Below are positions 31,613 to 40,911 of a stretch of DNA of 64,000 bases, in pieces. Positions within the stretch are counted from its first letter, which is position 1. The number at the start of each line of letters is the position of its first letter. The position numbers and the translations under genes were made by a program. Source of the stretch: Paenibacillus ihbetae (GTDB taxonomy: Bacteria; Bacillota; Bacilli; Paenibacillales; Paenibacillaceae); contig NZ_CP016809.1 in assembly GCF_002741055.1 (NCBI RefSeq), forward strand, positions 5,620,501-5,684,500. Reading direction: 5' to 3'. Below the pieces are notes generated by a model. The model did no database searches. It was not told the origin of the DNA and saw only the letters and a program-made list of their open reading frames with translations.

Positions 31613-33724
31613 GTGACTTTTCAGCCTAACCCTGGCGACGGAATCGTAATCAATGGTACGGCATATACGGTAGGACAGCATCCTGCCGCCCCTGGCGTAG
31701 CCTATGCCCAAGCAGGGAGGCAGGGGATTGTATACCAGCTGATTCCTGTTGACGGTGAGATTTATCAAGCCAAAGCGCTCAAGGTATTTTTTCCTAAATT
31801 CAGAATTCCCGCAATGGTATATCAATCCGAGCATCTGGGCAGCTATCAAGAAATGCCGGGTTTGCGGGTATGCAACCGTGAGGTGCTCACTCCCGAAAGA
31901 AACGGAGATTTGATAGCAGAATACCCTGATTTGCTGTATGCGGTCATTATGCCCTGGGTCCATGGGTGCACCTGGTTCGATGTGATCAGCGATCAGCGGA
32001 ATATCGGGCGTTCTGAAAGTCTTATGCTTGCCAAAGCGCTAGCCGCCATCGGCTCAAGCATGGAGCAGCGCGGATTGGCGCATTGTGATCTGTCTGCGCC
32101 TAATGTCATGCTTCCGTTTTTTTCGGAAGTGAAGCTGCCGGAAGGAGCGGCCGCCGTAGAGCTTGTGGACGTGGAGCAAATGTACAGCCCCAAGATGGAC
32201 CGTCCGGACGTCCTGCTTGCAGGGTCTCCGGGGTATGCGGCTCACCGGACGGTGCACAGCGGTTTGTGGAGCGCATATGCGGACCGATTCGCTGGCGCTG
32301 TCATTATCGCGGAGATGCTGGGATGGAGCGATCCCGCGATCGTCAACCGTGCCTGGGGCGAAAGCTACTTCGACCAGCATGAGATGCAGACGCCGTGTGA
32401 GCGGTATTTCCTGTTGAAAAAATCGCTTGGCCAACGCTGGGGGTCCCGTATCGCCGACCTGTTCGGCAGAGCATGGGACAGCCAGGACCTAAGCAGCTGC
32501 CCGACGTTCGGCGAGTGGCTGATCGCTTTGTCCTCCGTAAGCGAAGAGGAAGTGCCGGAAGACCCGCCGGCTGCTGCGGCAGTAGCGGTTGCGGATGCGG
32601 ATACTCAGGCAAAGCCTGCCGAGTCGTCTTCCGAAAGTCCTGCAGAAGTGCCTGCCGAATTGATGGAATCGCTGGGCATCCAGCCAGGCACCCGGGAAGT
32701 TAACGATAACGTGGTTTCCCGGCTGTTTCATCAGGCCCGTGACTTGGAGGCTGCGGGCAATTTGTCCGGAGCGCTGGAAATATTCCGTTCGGCCTATCAT
32801 TTTGTTAAGAAAGACAGCCCGCTTGAGGTTGAGCTTGCCGCAGCGATCGCAGGTCTGGAGAAGGAGCTGTTTCCTCCGGAGGACCCTGCCGATAAAGGAC
32901 TAAAGGCGCTGCTGACCTCCCGCAAGTTCATGATCTCCGCGGCTGCGGCGATCGTCATCCTGGCCGGGTCGGCCTTCACGGTTAACCAGATCCTGGCGGA
33001 GAAGGCGGAGAGCAAGCAGCTTGAGGCTCAGCGTCTTGCCGAGCAGCAGGCCAAGGAACAGGAGGAAGCTGCACGCAAGCAGCAGGAAGAGGCGGCGAAA
33101 GCCGAGGAAGCACGGAAGGCCGAGGAAGCCAAGAAGGCTGAGGAGGCGAAAAAAGCCGCGGAAGAAGCGAAGAAGGCCGAAGAAGCCAAGAAGGCTGCAG
33201 AAGCGGCGAAGAAGGCGGAGGAAGCCCGCAAAGCCAAGGAAAGGGCGGAGCTTCAGGCGAAATATGACAGGCAGGCTAAGTATGAGGCCTATCTCGCATC
33301 GCTGGAAGAGAAGAAAAAGAAGCAGGAGCTTCAGGAAAAATACGATAAACAGGCGAAATATGAAGCCTATCTTGCCCAGCTGGAAGAGAAGAAGAAGAAA
33401 GCCGCGCAGGAGGAGGCCGCTGCCAAAGCGGCTGCCAAGGCTGAGGCGGAACGGAAGGCTAGAGAGCAAGCTGCAGCTGCGCGGGCGGAACAGCTGCAGA
33501 AGCAGCGCTCCCAGAATATCGTGGAGCTGGTGGCGCTGTACAATAAAGCGTATAATGCGCAGGTCGCGGGTAATAAGGACCGTGCCAAAAATTTCGCCCG
33601 TCAATTCATGACCCTGTACAACAAGGATGCTTCTTATAACCGGACGGTTGGCAGTATGATCAGCCGTCGCAACAATTTGAACAAGTTCTTAGAGGACGAC
33701 AGCTTCTGGATACCTAAGCTGTAG
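31613..33724 (+). CDS. EssB-like membrane protein with an apparently intact kinase domain
   Basis: A 703-residue protein from GTG 31613 (GGGTGAT upstream). Residues about 30-310 are a protein-kinase-like domain with the ATP-binding Lys57 (ALKVF), catalytic loop HCDLSAPN (157-164, Asp159 and Asn164) and metal-binding DVE (186-188). A helical repeat region (about 370-425), one membrane segment (about 439-460) and a long Ala/Lys/Glu coiled coil (about 463-632) follow, with a 26-residue unit repeated twice (AKYDRQAKYEAYL and EKYDKQAKYEAYL). The C-terminal ~70 residues are globular. Kinase-fold, membrane segment, external part is the layout of EssB/YukC, which is a pseudokinase; here the catalytic residues remain. 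Confidence 0.75.
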   Translation: MTFQPNPGDGIVINGTAYTVGQHPAAPGVAYAQAGRQGIVYQLIPVDGEIYQAKALKVFFPKFRIPAMVYQSEHLGSYQEMPGLRVCNREVLTPERNGDLIAEYPDLLYAVIMPWVHGCTWFDVISDQRNIGRSESLMLAKALAAIGSSMEQRGLAHCDLSAPNVMLPFFSEVKLPEGAAAVELVDVEQMYSPKMDRPDVLLAGSPGYAAHRTVHSGLWSAYADRFAGAVIIAEMLGWSDPAIVNRAWGESYFDQHEMQTPCERYFLLKKSLGQRWGSRIADLFGRAWDSQDLSSCPTFGEWLIALSSVSEEEVPEDPPAAAAVAVADADTQAKPAESSSESPAEVPAELMESLGIQPGTREVNDNVVSRLFHQARDLEAAGNLSGALEIFRSAYHFVKKDSPLEVELAAAIAGLEKELFPPEDPADKGLKALLTSRKFMISAAAAIVILAGSAFTVNQILAEKAESKQLEAQRLAEQQAKEQEEAARKQQEEAAKAEEARKAEEAKKAEEAKKAAEEAKKAEEAKKAAEAAKKAEEARKAKERAELQAKYDRQAKYEAYLASLEEKKKKQELQEKYDKQAKYEAYLAQLEEKKKKAAQEEAAAKAAAKAEAERKAREQAAAARAEQLQKQRSQNIVELVALYNKAYNAQVAGNKDRAKNFARQFMTLYNKDASYNRTVGSMISRRNNLNKFLEDDSFWIPKL

Positions 33725-33764
33725 GAACATTAACTGAAGAATTAGCAGGGGTGAAGGTTTCGCG

Positions 33765-34517
33765 ATGAACTATACCATACAAGCATCACAGCGCACGCCC
33801 GCGCTCATTATATACCTGATTGATATCAGCGCATCGATGAATATGCTCATGGAGGACAAGAGGCGGATCGACGTCGTTTATGAAGCTTTGTCTCTAGCCA
33901 TCCGGCAGATGGTATTCCGTTCGACGAAGGGGAACCGGCTTACACCGCGTTACCGGATTGCGATCCTGGCATACAGCGATGATGTATACGATTTGCTGGG
34001 CGGCATTAAAGGCATCGATGAAATTGCGGCCATAGGCTCCCTGCCGGATTTGACGCCGAAGCGGTTCTCCGATTCGGCAAAGGCCTTTTCGCAAGCAGAG
34101 AAAATCTTGCAGATGGAAATTCCGAATATGCAGGATTGCCCTGCCCCGCTTGTGTGCCATATGACCGACGGCGTTTCAACGGGCGAGGATCCGGAGCCGA
34201 TCGCCCGCCGGATCATGAGCATGAGCGTTCCGGACGGGAATGTCCTTGTGGAGAATATCTTTATCTCCGACCATCTGATGAGCCAGCCGATAGCGGAGCC
34301 GCGCCGCTGGAAGGGCATACTGCCAGACACTCCGCTCGAGGACGAGCACGCCCGCAAGCTGAAGATGATGTCTTCGGTGCTTCCTGAGAGCTATCGGGAA
34401 ATGCTGGTGGAGGCGGACTATCAGCTTAGCCCGGGGGCTTTAATGATGCTTCCCGGAACATGCTCGGAGCTGGTGTCCATCGGATTCCAGATGTCGGCAG
34501 CGACACCGGTAAGGTAA
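33765..34517 (+). CDS. VWA (TerY-like) domain protein
   Basis: A 250-residue von Willebrand factor A protein with a complete metal-ion-dependent adhesion site: DISAS (20-24), a Thr in the LTPKRFSDS loop, and MTDG (133-136, Asp135). No signal peptide, so it is cytosolic. TerY-type VWA proteins are typically encoded beside a PP2C phosphatase and a protein kinase, which is exactly the arrangement here. It may form a metal-dependent bridge in a phospho-signalling complex. It starts 40 nt after the kinase-like gene. Confidence 0.85.
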   Translation: MNYTIQASQRTPALIIYLIDISASMNMLMEDKRRIDVVYEALSLAIRQMVFRSTKGNRLTPRYRIAILAYSDDVYDLLGGIKGIDEIAAIGSLPDLTPKRFSDSAKAFSQAEKILQMEIPNMQDCPAPLVCHMTDGVSTGEDPEPIARRIMSMSVPDGNVLVENIFISDHLMSQPIAEPRRWKGILPDTPLEDEHARKLKMMSSVLPESYREMLVEADYQLSPGALMMLPGTCSELVSIGFQMSAATPVR

Positions 34518-34522
34518 CGGGC

Positions 34523-35362
34523 ATGAAGCGGTCATTTGCAAACGCGGAAGCTTGGAGCGGACGGAAGAAAAGGGCGCGGTCAACCTCCTATTATTATGAG
34601 AGCAAACAGACCGGAGAGGAGCCCTTGACCCGGGTAGAGGAACAGTTCATTTGCCGGTACGCTTACGGCAGAGCTGCGGAGTCGGTATTGATGTCGGAGA
34701 AGAGTCAGGATTTCATGGCGTTCGCGATCGATCGGGACGTTTGCCGCTTCGTGCTGTGCGACGGAGTCGGCTTAAGCTACCGTGGCGATGTGGCTTCCCA
34801 GCTTCTCGGACGGGGGCTGATGGGATGGCTTTATTCGCAGGATGAGCTGTCGCAGGCTTCCTTGGAGCGCAAGCTGCTTGAGCTGACGGAGGAGGCGGAG
34901 CGGGAGATGCGCAGCCTGACCGTCGATGCCAATGCCCCCAAGCTGCTGCGAGAGGTGCTGGAGGAGAAGCAGCGAATGGGAAGCGAAGCGATGTACGTGT
35001 GCGGACGAATCGAGCTGCCGACCCGATTCAGGCGAAAAGGCAGGCTGTGGCTGGCATGGCAGGGAGATTCCCGCTTGCGGCTGTGGCAAGGGCAGCATGA
35101 AATTTCGCCTATATTCGGCGACCGGTTTCGTACGGCTGAGCGCTGGTCATCCAAAAACGGGCCGGTAGGCGGCAAGCCCCATGTATACCAAGGCCGGTTG
35201 GAGCATGAATCAGGCTATCGCCTGCAAATGTACAGCGATGGTCTGAATGACCTGGACCCGATGAAGGAGCCGATTCCCGATGACCAGGTCCAAGTGCTTA
35301 TGAACGCTTTGCATACAGGCGGACTGGAGGATGACGCTTCGTTTCTGGAAATTATGTGGTAA
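34523..35362 (+). CDS. PP2C-type Ser/Thr phosphatase
   Basis: A 279-residue protein from ATG 34523, 5 nt after the VWA stop. PP2C motifs are present in order: FVLCDGVG (Asp80, Gly81), a GDSR segment (WLAWQGDSRLRLW), YSDGL (237-241) and DDASF near the end. The first 40 residues are basic and disordered. It probably reverses phosphorylation by the kinase-like membrane protein. The longer frame from 34460 overlaps the VWA gene and has no ribosome site; AAGGT at 34511 is modest. Confidence 0.82.
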   Translation: MKRSFANAEAWSGRKKRARSTSYYYESKQTGEEPLTRVEEQFICRYAYGRAAESVLMSEKSQDFMAFAIDRDVCRFVLCDGVGLSYRGDVASQLLGRGLMGWLYSQDELSQASLERKLLELTEEAEREMRSLTVDANAPKLLREVLEEKQRMGSEAMYVCGRIELPTRFRRKGRLWLAWQGDSRLRLWQGQHEISPIFGDRFRTAERWSSKNGPVGGKPHVYQGRLEHESGYRLQMYSDGLNDLDPMKEPIPDDQVQVLMNALHTGGLEDDASFLEIMW

Positions 35363-35387
35363 TGATCAACGGAATACATGATAGGAT

Positions 35388-35438
35388 GGGCTTGTCTTCG
35401 AAGTCATTGAAGTAGACTTTGGAGACAGCCCTTTTTTT
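35388..35438 (+). terminator. Terminator of the type VII-like operon
   Basis: GGGC/GCCC and TGTC/GACA pairing with an inner AAGTC/GACTT stem, followed by seven Ts (35432-35438). Confidence 0.75.
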
Positions 35439-35774
35439 GCGATAGGGGGAAGACCAATAGGCTTGGTTCCAGGCAGTGCAGGCGTTTTGGCAAAAACACA
35501 CCTTGGAAGCATAATTTCAAAGCTAAAATTATGACGGTGTGGGTGTTAATCCCATATCCCATGCCATATGCCATCAACTATCACTTGGACATGCTCTAGC
35601 TTCCCACCGTATCCCATCTCACTCTATATGGTTTTCCCTCTTCATTTGTTATCGGGCGGCGCTGCGATATTTCATGGTCATGGAAAAATAATCGAAATAC
35701 GGATTATAAAACACGTGCTTTTGGGTAATCTTGTGACAGACGAACCAACGAAGTCATGAGATGAAGGAGCGTGG
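35439..35774 (+). other. Gene-free stretch with a structured element
   Basis: CATAATTT (35510-35517) and AAATTATG (35526-35533) form a hairpin with an 8-nt loop. Outer arms ACACC (35498-35502) and GGTGT (35536-35540) can pair too. No convincing gene, promoter or terminator is otherwise visible. Confidence 0.4.
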
Positions 35775-36578
35775 ATGAGGATGAATGAAGTTCAGGGAAG
35801 CATTCATGGAAGAACAGCGATCATTACAGGAGCAGGGTCGGGGATCGGGAAGGCAGCGGCCGTCAAGCTTGCGCGCATGGGGGCGAATGTTGCCCTGTTC
35901 GATCTATTGGATGAGCGGACGAACAAGGCCGAGGCGGAAATCAACGCACTGCGCGAGGGATCCGCACGGGCGTTCGATGTGGATATTACCGATCCGGACA
36001 GGGTCGAGAAAGCGGTCCTTGAGACGGTGGAAATTTTCGGAGGCGTAGATATCGTATTTGCGAATGCAGGGATTAACGGCGTGCTCGCCCCGATTGACGA
36101 AATGAAGCTGGAGGAATGGGAGAAGACGTTGAAGGTGAATCTGAACGGTACCTTTTTAACGGTGAAATACGCCCTTCCCCATCTGAAGAAACGCGGCCAG
36201 GGCAGCATTATTATTACCAGCTCGGTGAACGGGACGCGGACCTTCTCGAATTTCGGGATGAGCGCATACAGCACCACCAAGGCGGGACAGGTGGCTTTTG
36301 CCAAAATGGCGGCACTCGAGCTGGCGAAGTTTAAAATAAGGGTCAATGTAATCTGTCCGGGAGCGATTGCCACGAATATCGATCAAAGCACGAAGAAAAA
36401 GGACAACCTGGATGAGATTACGATTCCGGTCGAGTATCCGGAAGGAAGCCAGCCGTTGGCGGACGGTCCGGGACAACCGGAGGAAGTTGCGGATCTGGTC
36501 GCCTTCCTTGCCTCCGACCAATCCAGGCATATTACCGGCGCCCAAATCTTTATCGATGGAGCGGAATCCCTCCTCTGA
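35775..36578 (+). CDS. Short-chain dehydrogenase/reductase
   Basis: A 267-residue classical SDR: cofactor motif TGAGSGIG (near residue 18), NAG (NANAG-type, FANAGINGV), active-site Ser in ITSSVNG and the catalytic YSTTK pair. The C-terminal GAQIFIDGAESLL is typical. GGAG at 35765-35768 gives the start. An Asp after the second strand (ALFDLLDE) suggests NAD rather than NADP. The substrate is unknown. It stands as a single gene. Confidence 0.88.
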   Translation: MRMNEVQGSIHGRTAIITGAGSGIGKAAAVKLARMGANVALFDLLDERTNKAEAEINALREGSARAFDVDITDPDRVEKAVLETVEIFGGVDIVFANAGINGVLAPIDEMKLEEWEKTLKVNLNGTFLTVKYALPHLKKRGQGSIIITSSVNGTRTFSNFGMSAYSTTKAGQVAFAKMAALELAKFKIRVNVICPGAIATNIDQSTKKKDNLDEITIPVEYPEGSQPLADGPGQPEEVADLVAFLASDQSRHITGAQIFIDGAESLL

Positions 36579-36711
36579 CATCCATAATTTATGATTTCAG
36601 CTTGGAATCCGGAGCCTGCTGGATTATGATAAAATAAATCCATGGACATCTTAACTTGGTTCCGAGAAGTTCATGTCAGATACATGAGTACGGAATACAG
36701 AGGGGGCACTT

Positions 36712-37089
36712 ATGGGAATCTTTTCCAGGTTGGCGGAACAGAAGATCGAGGAAGCGGTTCGAAACGGAGAGCTGGACAATTTGCCGATGGCCGGCAAAAA
36801 GCTCCCGGTAGATGATTTATCTCATATCCCGGAGGATCTGCGAATGTCCTACCGTATCATGAAGAATGCGGGATATGTTCCGGAGGAAGTCAGCTTGAGG
36901 AAGGAATGCCTTCGACTGCATGATTTGCTCGCTGCCGCACGGAATGACGGAGAGCAGGAGCAGCTGAGACGCAAGCTGAACGAGAAGCAGCTGAGACTGC
37001 AGATGCTGCTGGAGCAGCGTGGGCTTGGCTCAAGCGGTGCGTTTATGCAGTACGAATCCCGAATCAGGGAACGGCTGCTGGAGGAATAG
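36712..37089 (+). CDS. DUF1992 protein (DnaJ-homologue subfamily C28-like)
   Basis: A 125-residue protein made of a DUF1992 domain: AEQKIEEAVRNGELDNLPMAGKKL, followed by a Pro-x-x-(L)RMSYRIMKNAGYVPEEV segment and a long helical tail. There is no J-domain. The family is widespread and of unknown function. AGAGGGGGC precedes the ATG. A hairpin at 37121 separates it from the convergent gluQ gene. Confidence 0.85.
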   Translation: MGIFSRLAEQKIEEAVRNGELDNLPMAGKKLPVDDLSHIPEDLRMSYRIMKNAGYVPEEVSLRKECLRLHDLLAAARNDGEQEQLRRKLNEKQLRLQMLLEQRGLGSSGAFMQYESRIRERLLEE

Positions 37090-37120
37090 AAACAGCGAAT
37101 AGATGGATCACATAGAGCAT

Positions 37121-37160
37121 GCGCCAGCTTCCATTCGGGTCTCGAATGACGGCTGGCGCT
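37121..37160. terminator. Hairpin between DUF1992 gene and gluQ
   Basis: GCGCCAGC (37121-37128) pairs with GCTGGCGC (37152-37159), with ATTCG/CGAAT inside. The T tract is poor, so efficiency is uncertain. Confidence 0.6.
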
Positions 37161-37176
37161 TATTGTTGTGTATGCA

Positions 37177-38172
37177 TTATTGCAGGGTGGGCAATGGGGT
37201 AAACAGCATTTTCAGAGCAGCATGGGTCAGCCTGATCGGCTCCGGCGTGATATGGGCCGTATCGAAGCTTTGGACCAGCTCGGATGGTGAAACTGGCTCC
37301 GGAGAGCTGATCAGCCCGGCAGTCCAGGCAAGCCATCCGACGATTCGCTGCGGCTGGATTCCTTGTCCCCGCAAAAAGGACAGGCTCAGTCCACGATTCC
37401 GTTTGGCCAGCCGCTTGCCCTCGGCATCAACGATCAAGGGAACATGGGCAAAGTGCGGAGGCTTGTAACCGAGCGCTTCGTACAACAGCAGCTGCCGCGG
37501 GGTGGAATCAAGCAGATCAGCGCCCCGTAATACGTGCGTAATCCCCATCAATGCGTCATCTACAACGACGGCAAGCTGGTAAGAGATCATCGCATCCGCT
37601 CTGCGGACAACGAAATCGCCGCTCTTCTCAAGCGCATAGATTTGGTGGCCCGCGATTTCGTCAGTGAAGGCAACCGCCTGCTTGGGAACCTTCATACGCA
37701 GGGAAGGCTTCTTGTGCAGTTCCTTTCGCTGCGCTTCTTCCTTCGTTAAATGCCTGCAGGTGCCTGGATAGCGGCGGCCTTCGGAGGCCAAGCCATGCGG
37801 CGCGCTTGCAGCGGCCATAATATCGGCTCGGCTGCAGTAGCACGGGTAGAGCAGTCCCGCCTCGTTCAGCTTTGCGAGCGCATGCTCGTACAGCGCTTTT
37901 CGTTCGGTCTGAACATACGGTCCAAAGCTCCCCCCGACACCGGGTCCTTCGTCCCAATCAAGACCAAGCCATTTCAAATCCCGTATCAGTTCATCAACGA
38001 GTTCTCCACGCGAGCGCTGCTCATCGATATCTTCAATCCGAAGAATATAACATCCGTTCAACCTTCTCATTTGCAGCCATCCTAGTAACGCGGTGAGTGC
38101 GTTGCCGATATGCATCTTACCCGACGGCGTCGGGGCAAATCGTCCGCGGCATATAGTTTCTTGCTGCATCAT
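37177..38172 (-). CDS. gluQ: Glutamyl-Q tRNA(Asp) synthetase
   Basis: About 331 residues, shorter than a true glutamyl-tRNA synthetase because the anticodon-binding domain is missing. It has the class I signature RFAPTPSGKMHIGNALTALL, a Zn site (CYCSR followed by YPGTC) and a KMSKS-like KRLAKR. The enzyme attaches glutamate to the queuosine base of tRNA(Asp). The start is ambiguous among ATG 38169, ATG 38172 and GTG 38178 behind AAGAAGG. It is convergent with the DUF1992 gene. Confidence 0.9.
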   Translation of the reverse strand: MMQQETICRGRFAPTPSGKMHIGNALTALLGWLQMRRLNGCYILRIEDIDEQRSRGELVDELIRDLKWLGLDWDEGPGVGGSFGPYVQTERKALYEHALAKLNEAGLLYPCYCSRADIMAAASAPHGLASEGRRYPGTCRHLTKEEAQRKELHKKPSLRMKVPKQAVAFTDEIAGHQIYALEKSGDFVVRRADAMISYQLAVVVDDALMGITHVLRGADLLDSTPRQLLLYEALGYKPPHFAHVPLIVDAEGKRLAKRNRGLSLSFLRGQGIQPQRIVGWLAWTAGLISSPEPVSPSELVQSFDTAHITPEPIRLTHAALKMLFTPLPTLQ

Positions 38173-38372
38173 TTTCACCTTCTTGACTGCATCTTCTTTA
38201 AAATATCCGAGGGAGATGTTTTAATATAATGTATTGTAGCGCAAATGGGCGTTGTGTTTCCAGAGGAGGCATGCTAACCGATGGACTGGTCGTCCAATTG
38301 TAAAACAAGAACAGGGAGAGCGAATTCTAGAAAAGAGCAAATTCTATGTGAATGATGGAGACGAGGCAAAAC

Positions 38373-40886
38373 ATGAATCAATTTCCCATACATCAAGTAA
38401 TGCCGCAATTAACTGCGGCACTCGCTGAGCGGACGGCTGCCGTCTTGATCGCGGAGCCGGGGGCGGGCAAGACCACACAAGTTCCGCTGGCCTTCTTAAA
38501 GGCGCCGTGGCTTCAGGGACGGCGGATTATCATGCTTGAGCCGCGGAGGCTTGCCGCCCGGTCCGCAGCCCGCTATATGGCTTCCGCGCTCGGGGAGCGG
38601 GTAGGCGAGACCGTCGGATACCGGGTGCGGATGGACAGCCGGGTCAGTGACCGGACCGTGATCGAGGTCGTTACGGAAGGGATCCTGACCCGAATGCTGC
38701 AGGAGGACCCCGAGTTGTCCGGCATCGGTATGATCATATTTGATGAATATCATGAACGCAGCCTGCAGGCGGATACCGGCCTTGCGTTTGCGCTGGAATC
38801 GCAGTCGGTTCTGCGCGATGACCTGCGGCTGCTCGTCATGTCGGCTACGCTGGAGGCTGAGCCTGTAGCCGAGCTGCTTGGCGGAGCACCGGTCATTGTG
38901 AGCGAAGGCCGCTCCTACCCGGTTGCAACCCGATATTTGCGCTCCTCGGGGCTGGAGGAGCTCCATAAAGGTGCCGCTCGCGCCATTCAGCTGGCGCTAT
39001 CGGAGGAGGAGGGAGATATTCTCGTTTTTCTTCCGGGAGCAAGGGAAATAAGGCGTACTGCGAGCGAGCTGCAGCAGGCAAGCCTTGGAGGGGATATCGT
39101 CGTTCGCCAGCTGCACGGTACGCTTTCGCCGGAGATGCAGGATGAAGCGGTAAGCCCGGATCCAGACGGAAGGCGCAAAGTGGTGCTGTCCACCAGCATT
39201 GCTGAGAGCAGCATAACGATCCAGGGGATCAAGGTGGTAGTGGATTCCGGTTATGCACGCACCGAGGTTTTCTCGCCGCGTACCGGCCTTCCGCAGCTCA
39301 TCACGAGACGGGTATCCCAAGCTTCCGCCGACCAGCGAAGAGGACGGGCCGGGCGAATAGCCCCCGGCGTTTGTTATCGGATGTGGAGCGAGGAGGAGCA
39401 CCGCCACCTGCCTGAGCGTTCGGAGCCGGCAATCCGCGAATCGGATTTGGCGCCGCTGGCGCTGGAGCTGGCAGCCTGGGGAGCTCGAGACCCGCTGCAG
39501 CTTGCATGGCTGGATCCTCCGCCCCGGGCGGCGTTCGCGCAGGGCCAAGAGCTGCTGCGACAGCTTGGCGCGTTGGACGAGTCGGGCAGCATCACGGAGC
39601 ACGGGCGCTGCATGGCATCGCTGGGTCTTCATCCGCGGCTGGCCCATATGCTCCTTCGGGGAAAGGAGCTCGGCGAAGCAGGTTTGGCCGTTCGACTTGC
39701 GGTGCTGCTTCAGGAGCGGGACATTTTCCGGGCACAGGCATCGGCCGCGGACCAGGATATAAGGACGCGTCTGGAGCGGCTCGGGCAATATGAGCGCCGT
39801 GGGCATGCTTCTGCCGCCCCGGAAGGGGTCGATGATGCCGTTCTGAGACGGCTGCTTCAGGAGATAAAGAAGCTCCAAGCGGATCTGGGCATCCCCGATT
39901 CCGGCATACTGCGGACGGAGCGGTGCGGATTGCTGCTCTCATTTGCCTATCCGGACCGAATTGCCAAGCGCAGGGGAACGGGCAGCTATGTGCTTCGGAC
40001 CGGCCGGGGGATCAGGTTGGCCACGGTCCAGCCTCTAAGCCGGGCGTCCTATATTGTCGCTGCGGCCATCGATGATCAAGGACCGGACGGCCTGATTCAG
40101 CTTGCGGCTCCGCTGGAGGAAGACTGGCTTGAGGAACACTATCGCGGCGAGATGGAGCTGGTCCGGGAAGTAAGCTGGGATCCGGCGTCCGGCAGCGTGA
40201 GGGCGAGGCAGCGTTTGATGCTGGGCGCTATTCTGATTCGGGAGCAGCCTTATGAAGGCGTAACCGACGAAGAGCGTTCGGCCGCCGTCCTGAAGGCGAT
40301 CCGCCGGGAAGGGCTGGGACTACTAACGTGGACCAAAACAGCCGTCCAACTGCGCGAGCGGATGGCCTTCATGAAGAGGCATGATCCTGCCGGAGTGTGG
40401 CCGGATGTATCGGATGAAGCCTTGCTTGCCCATGCGGATACTTGGCTGCTGCCGTACCTGGGCGGGGTTCGGAACCGCTCGGATTTAAGCCGCCTTGGCA
40501 TAGCAGGACTTCTGTCCCATTTGCTGAGCTGGGAAATGAAGCAGGAGCTTGAACGCGAAGCACCGACGCATATTCAGGTTCCCAGCGGATCCCGAATACC
40601 GGTGGATTACAGCGATCCGGACAAGCCGTATCTGGCGGTCCGGCTGCAGGAGCTGTTCGGGATGAAGGAGACGCCGCGCATTGCCGGAGGCAGGGTTGCG
40701 CTGACGCTGCATCTGTTGTCGCCGGCTCATCGCCCCGTTCAAGTGACCTCGGATTTGGCGAGCTTTTGGTCCAGCGGATATTTCGAGGTGAAGAAGGACT
40801 TAAAGGGGAGATATCCTAAGCACTATTGGCCGGATGATCCGCTTGAAGCCACGGCGACCAGCCGGACCCGTCCCAAGCCGTCATAG
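38373..40886 (+). CDS. hrpB: HrpB-type DEAH-box ATP-dependent helicase
   Basis: About 837 residues from ATG 38373 (GAGG at 38363-38366); ATGs at 38352/38355 lack a ribosome site. Motif I is AEPGAGKTT, motif II DEYH, motif III SATLE and motif VI QRRGRAGR. The C-terminal HrpB domain is visible (WPDDPLEA near the end is the family's closing motif). HrpB proteins are DExH RNA/DNA helicases with no firm role in Firmicutes. It is a monocistronic gene. Confidence 0.9.
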   Translation: MNQFPIHQVMPQLTAALAERTAAVLIAEPGAGKTTQVPLAFLKAPWLQGRRIIMLEPRRLAARSAARYMASALGERVGETVGYRVRMDSRVSDRTVIEVVTEGILTRMLQEDPELSGIGMIIFDEYHERSLQADTGLAFALESQSVLRDDLRLLVMSATLEAEPVAELLGGAPVIVSEGRSYPVATRYLRSSGLEELHKGAARAIQLALSEEEGDILVFLPGAREIRRTASELQQASLGGDIVVRQLHGTLSPEMQDEAVSPDPDGRRKVVLSTSIAESSITIQGIKVVVDSGYARTEVFSPRTGLPQLITRRVSQASADQRRGRAGRIAPGVCYRMWSEEEHRHLPERSEPAIRESDLAPLALELAAWGARDPLQLAWLDPPPRAAFAQGQELLRQLGALDESGSITEHGRCMASLGLHPRLAHMLLRGKELGEAGLAVRLAVLLQERDIFRAQASAADQDIRTRLERLGQYERRGHASAAPEGVDDAVLRRLLQEIKKLQADLGIPDSGILRTERCGLLLSFAYPDRIAKRRGTGSYVLRTGRGIRLATVQPLSRASYIVAAAIDDQGPDGLIQLAAPLEEDWLEEHYRGEMELVREVSWDPASGSVRARQRLMLGAILIREQPYEGVTDEERSAAVLKAIRREGLGLLTWTKTAVQLRERMAFMKRHDPAGVWPDVSDEALLAHADTWLLPYLGGVRNRSDLSRLGIAGLLSHLLSWEMKQELEREAPTHIQVPSGSRIPVDYSDPDKPYLAVRLQELFGMKETPRIAGGRVALTLHLLSPAHRPVQVTSDLASFWSSGYFEVKKDLKGRYPKHYWPDDPLEATATSRTRPKPS

Positions 40887-40911
40887 GCCATCAGCCGAAA
40901 CAAAGGTAGAC

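Noticed and set aside
32900..33604. 234-residue Leu/Phe-rich minus-strand frame
   Set aside because: It mirrors the Lys/Glu/Ala coiled coil of the EssB-like protein; low complexity, no start signals.
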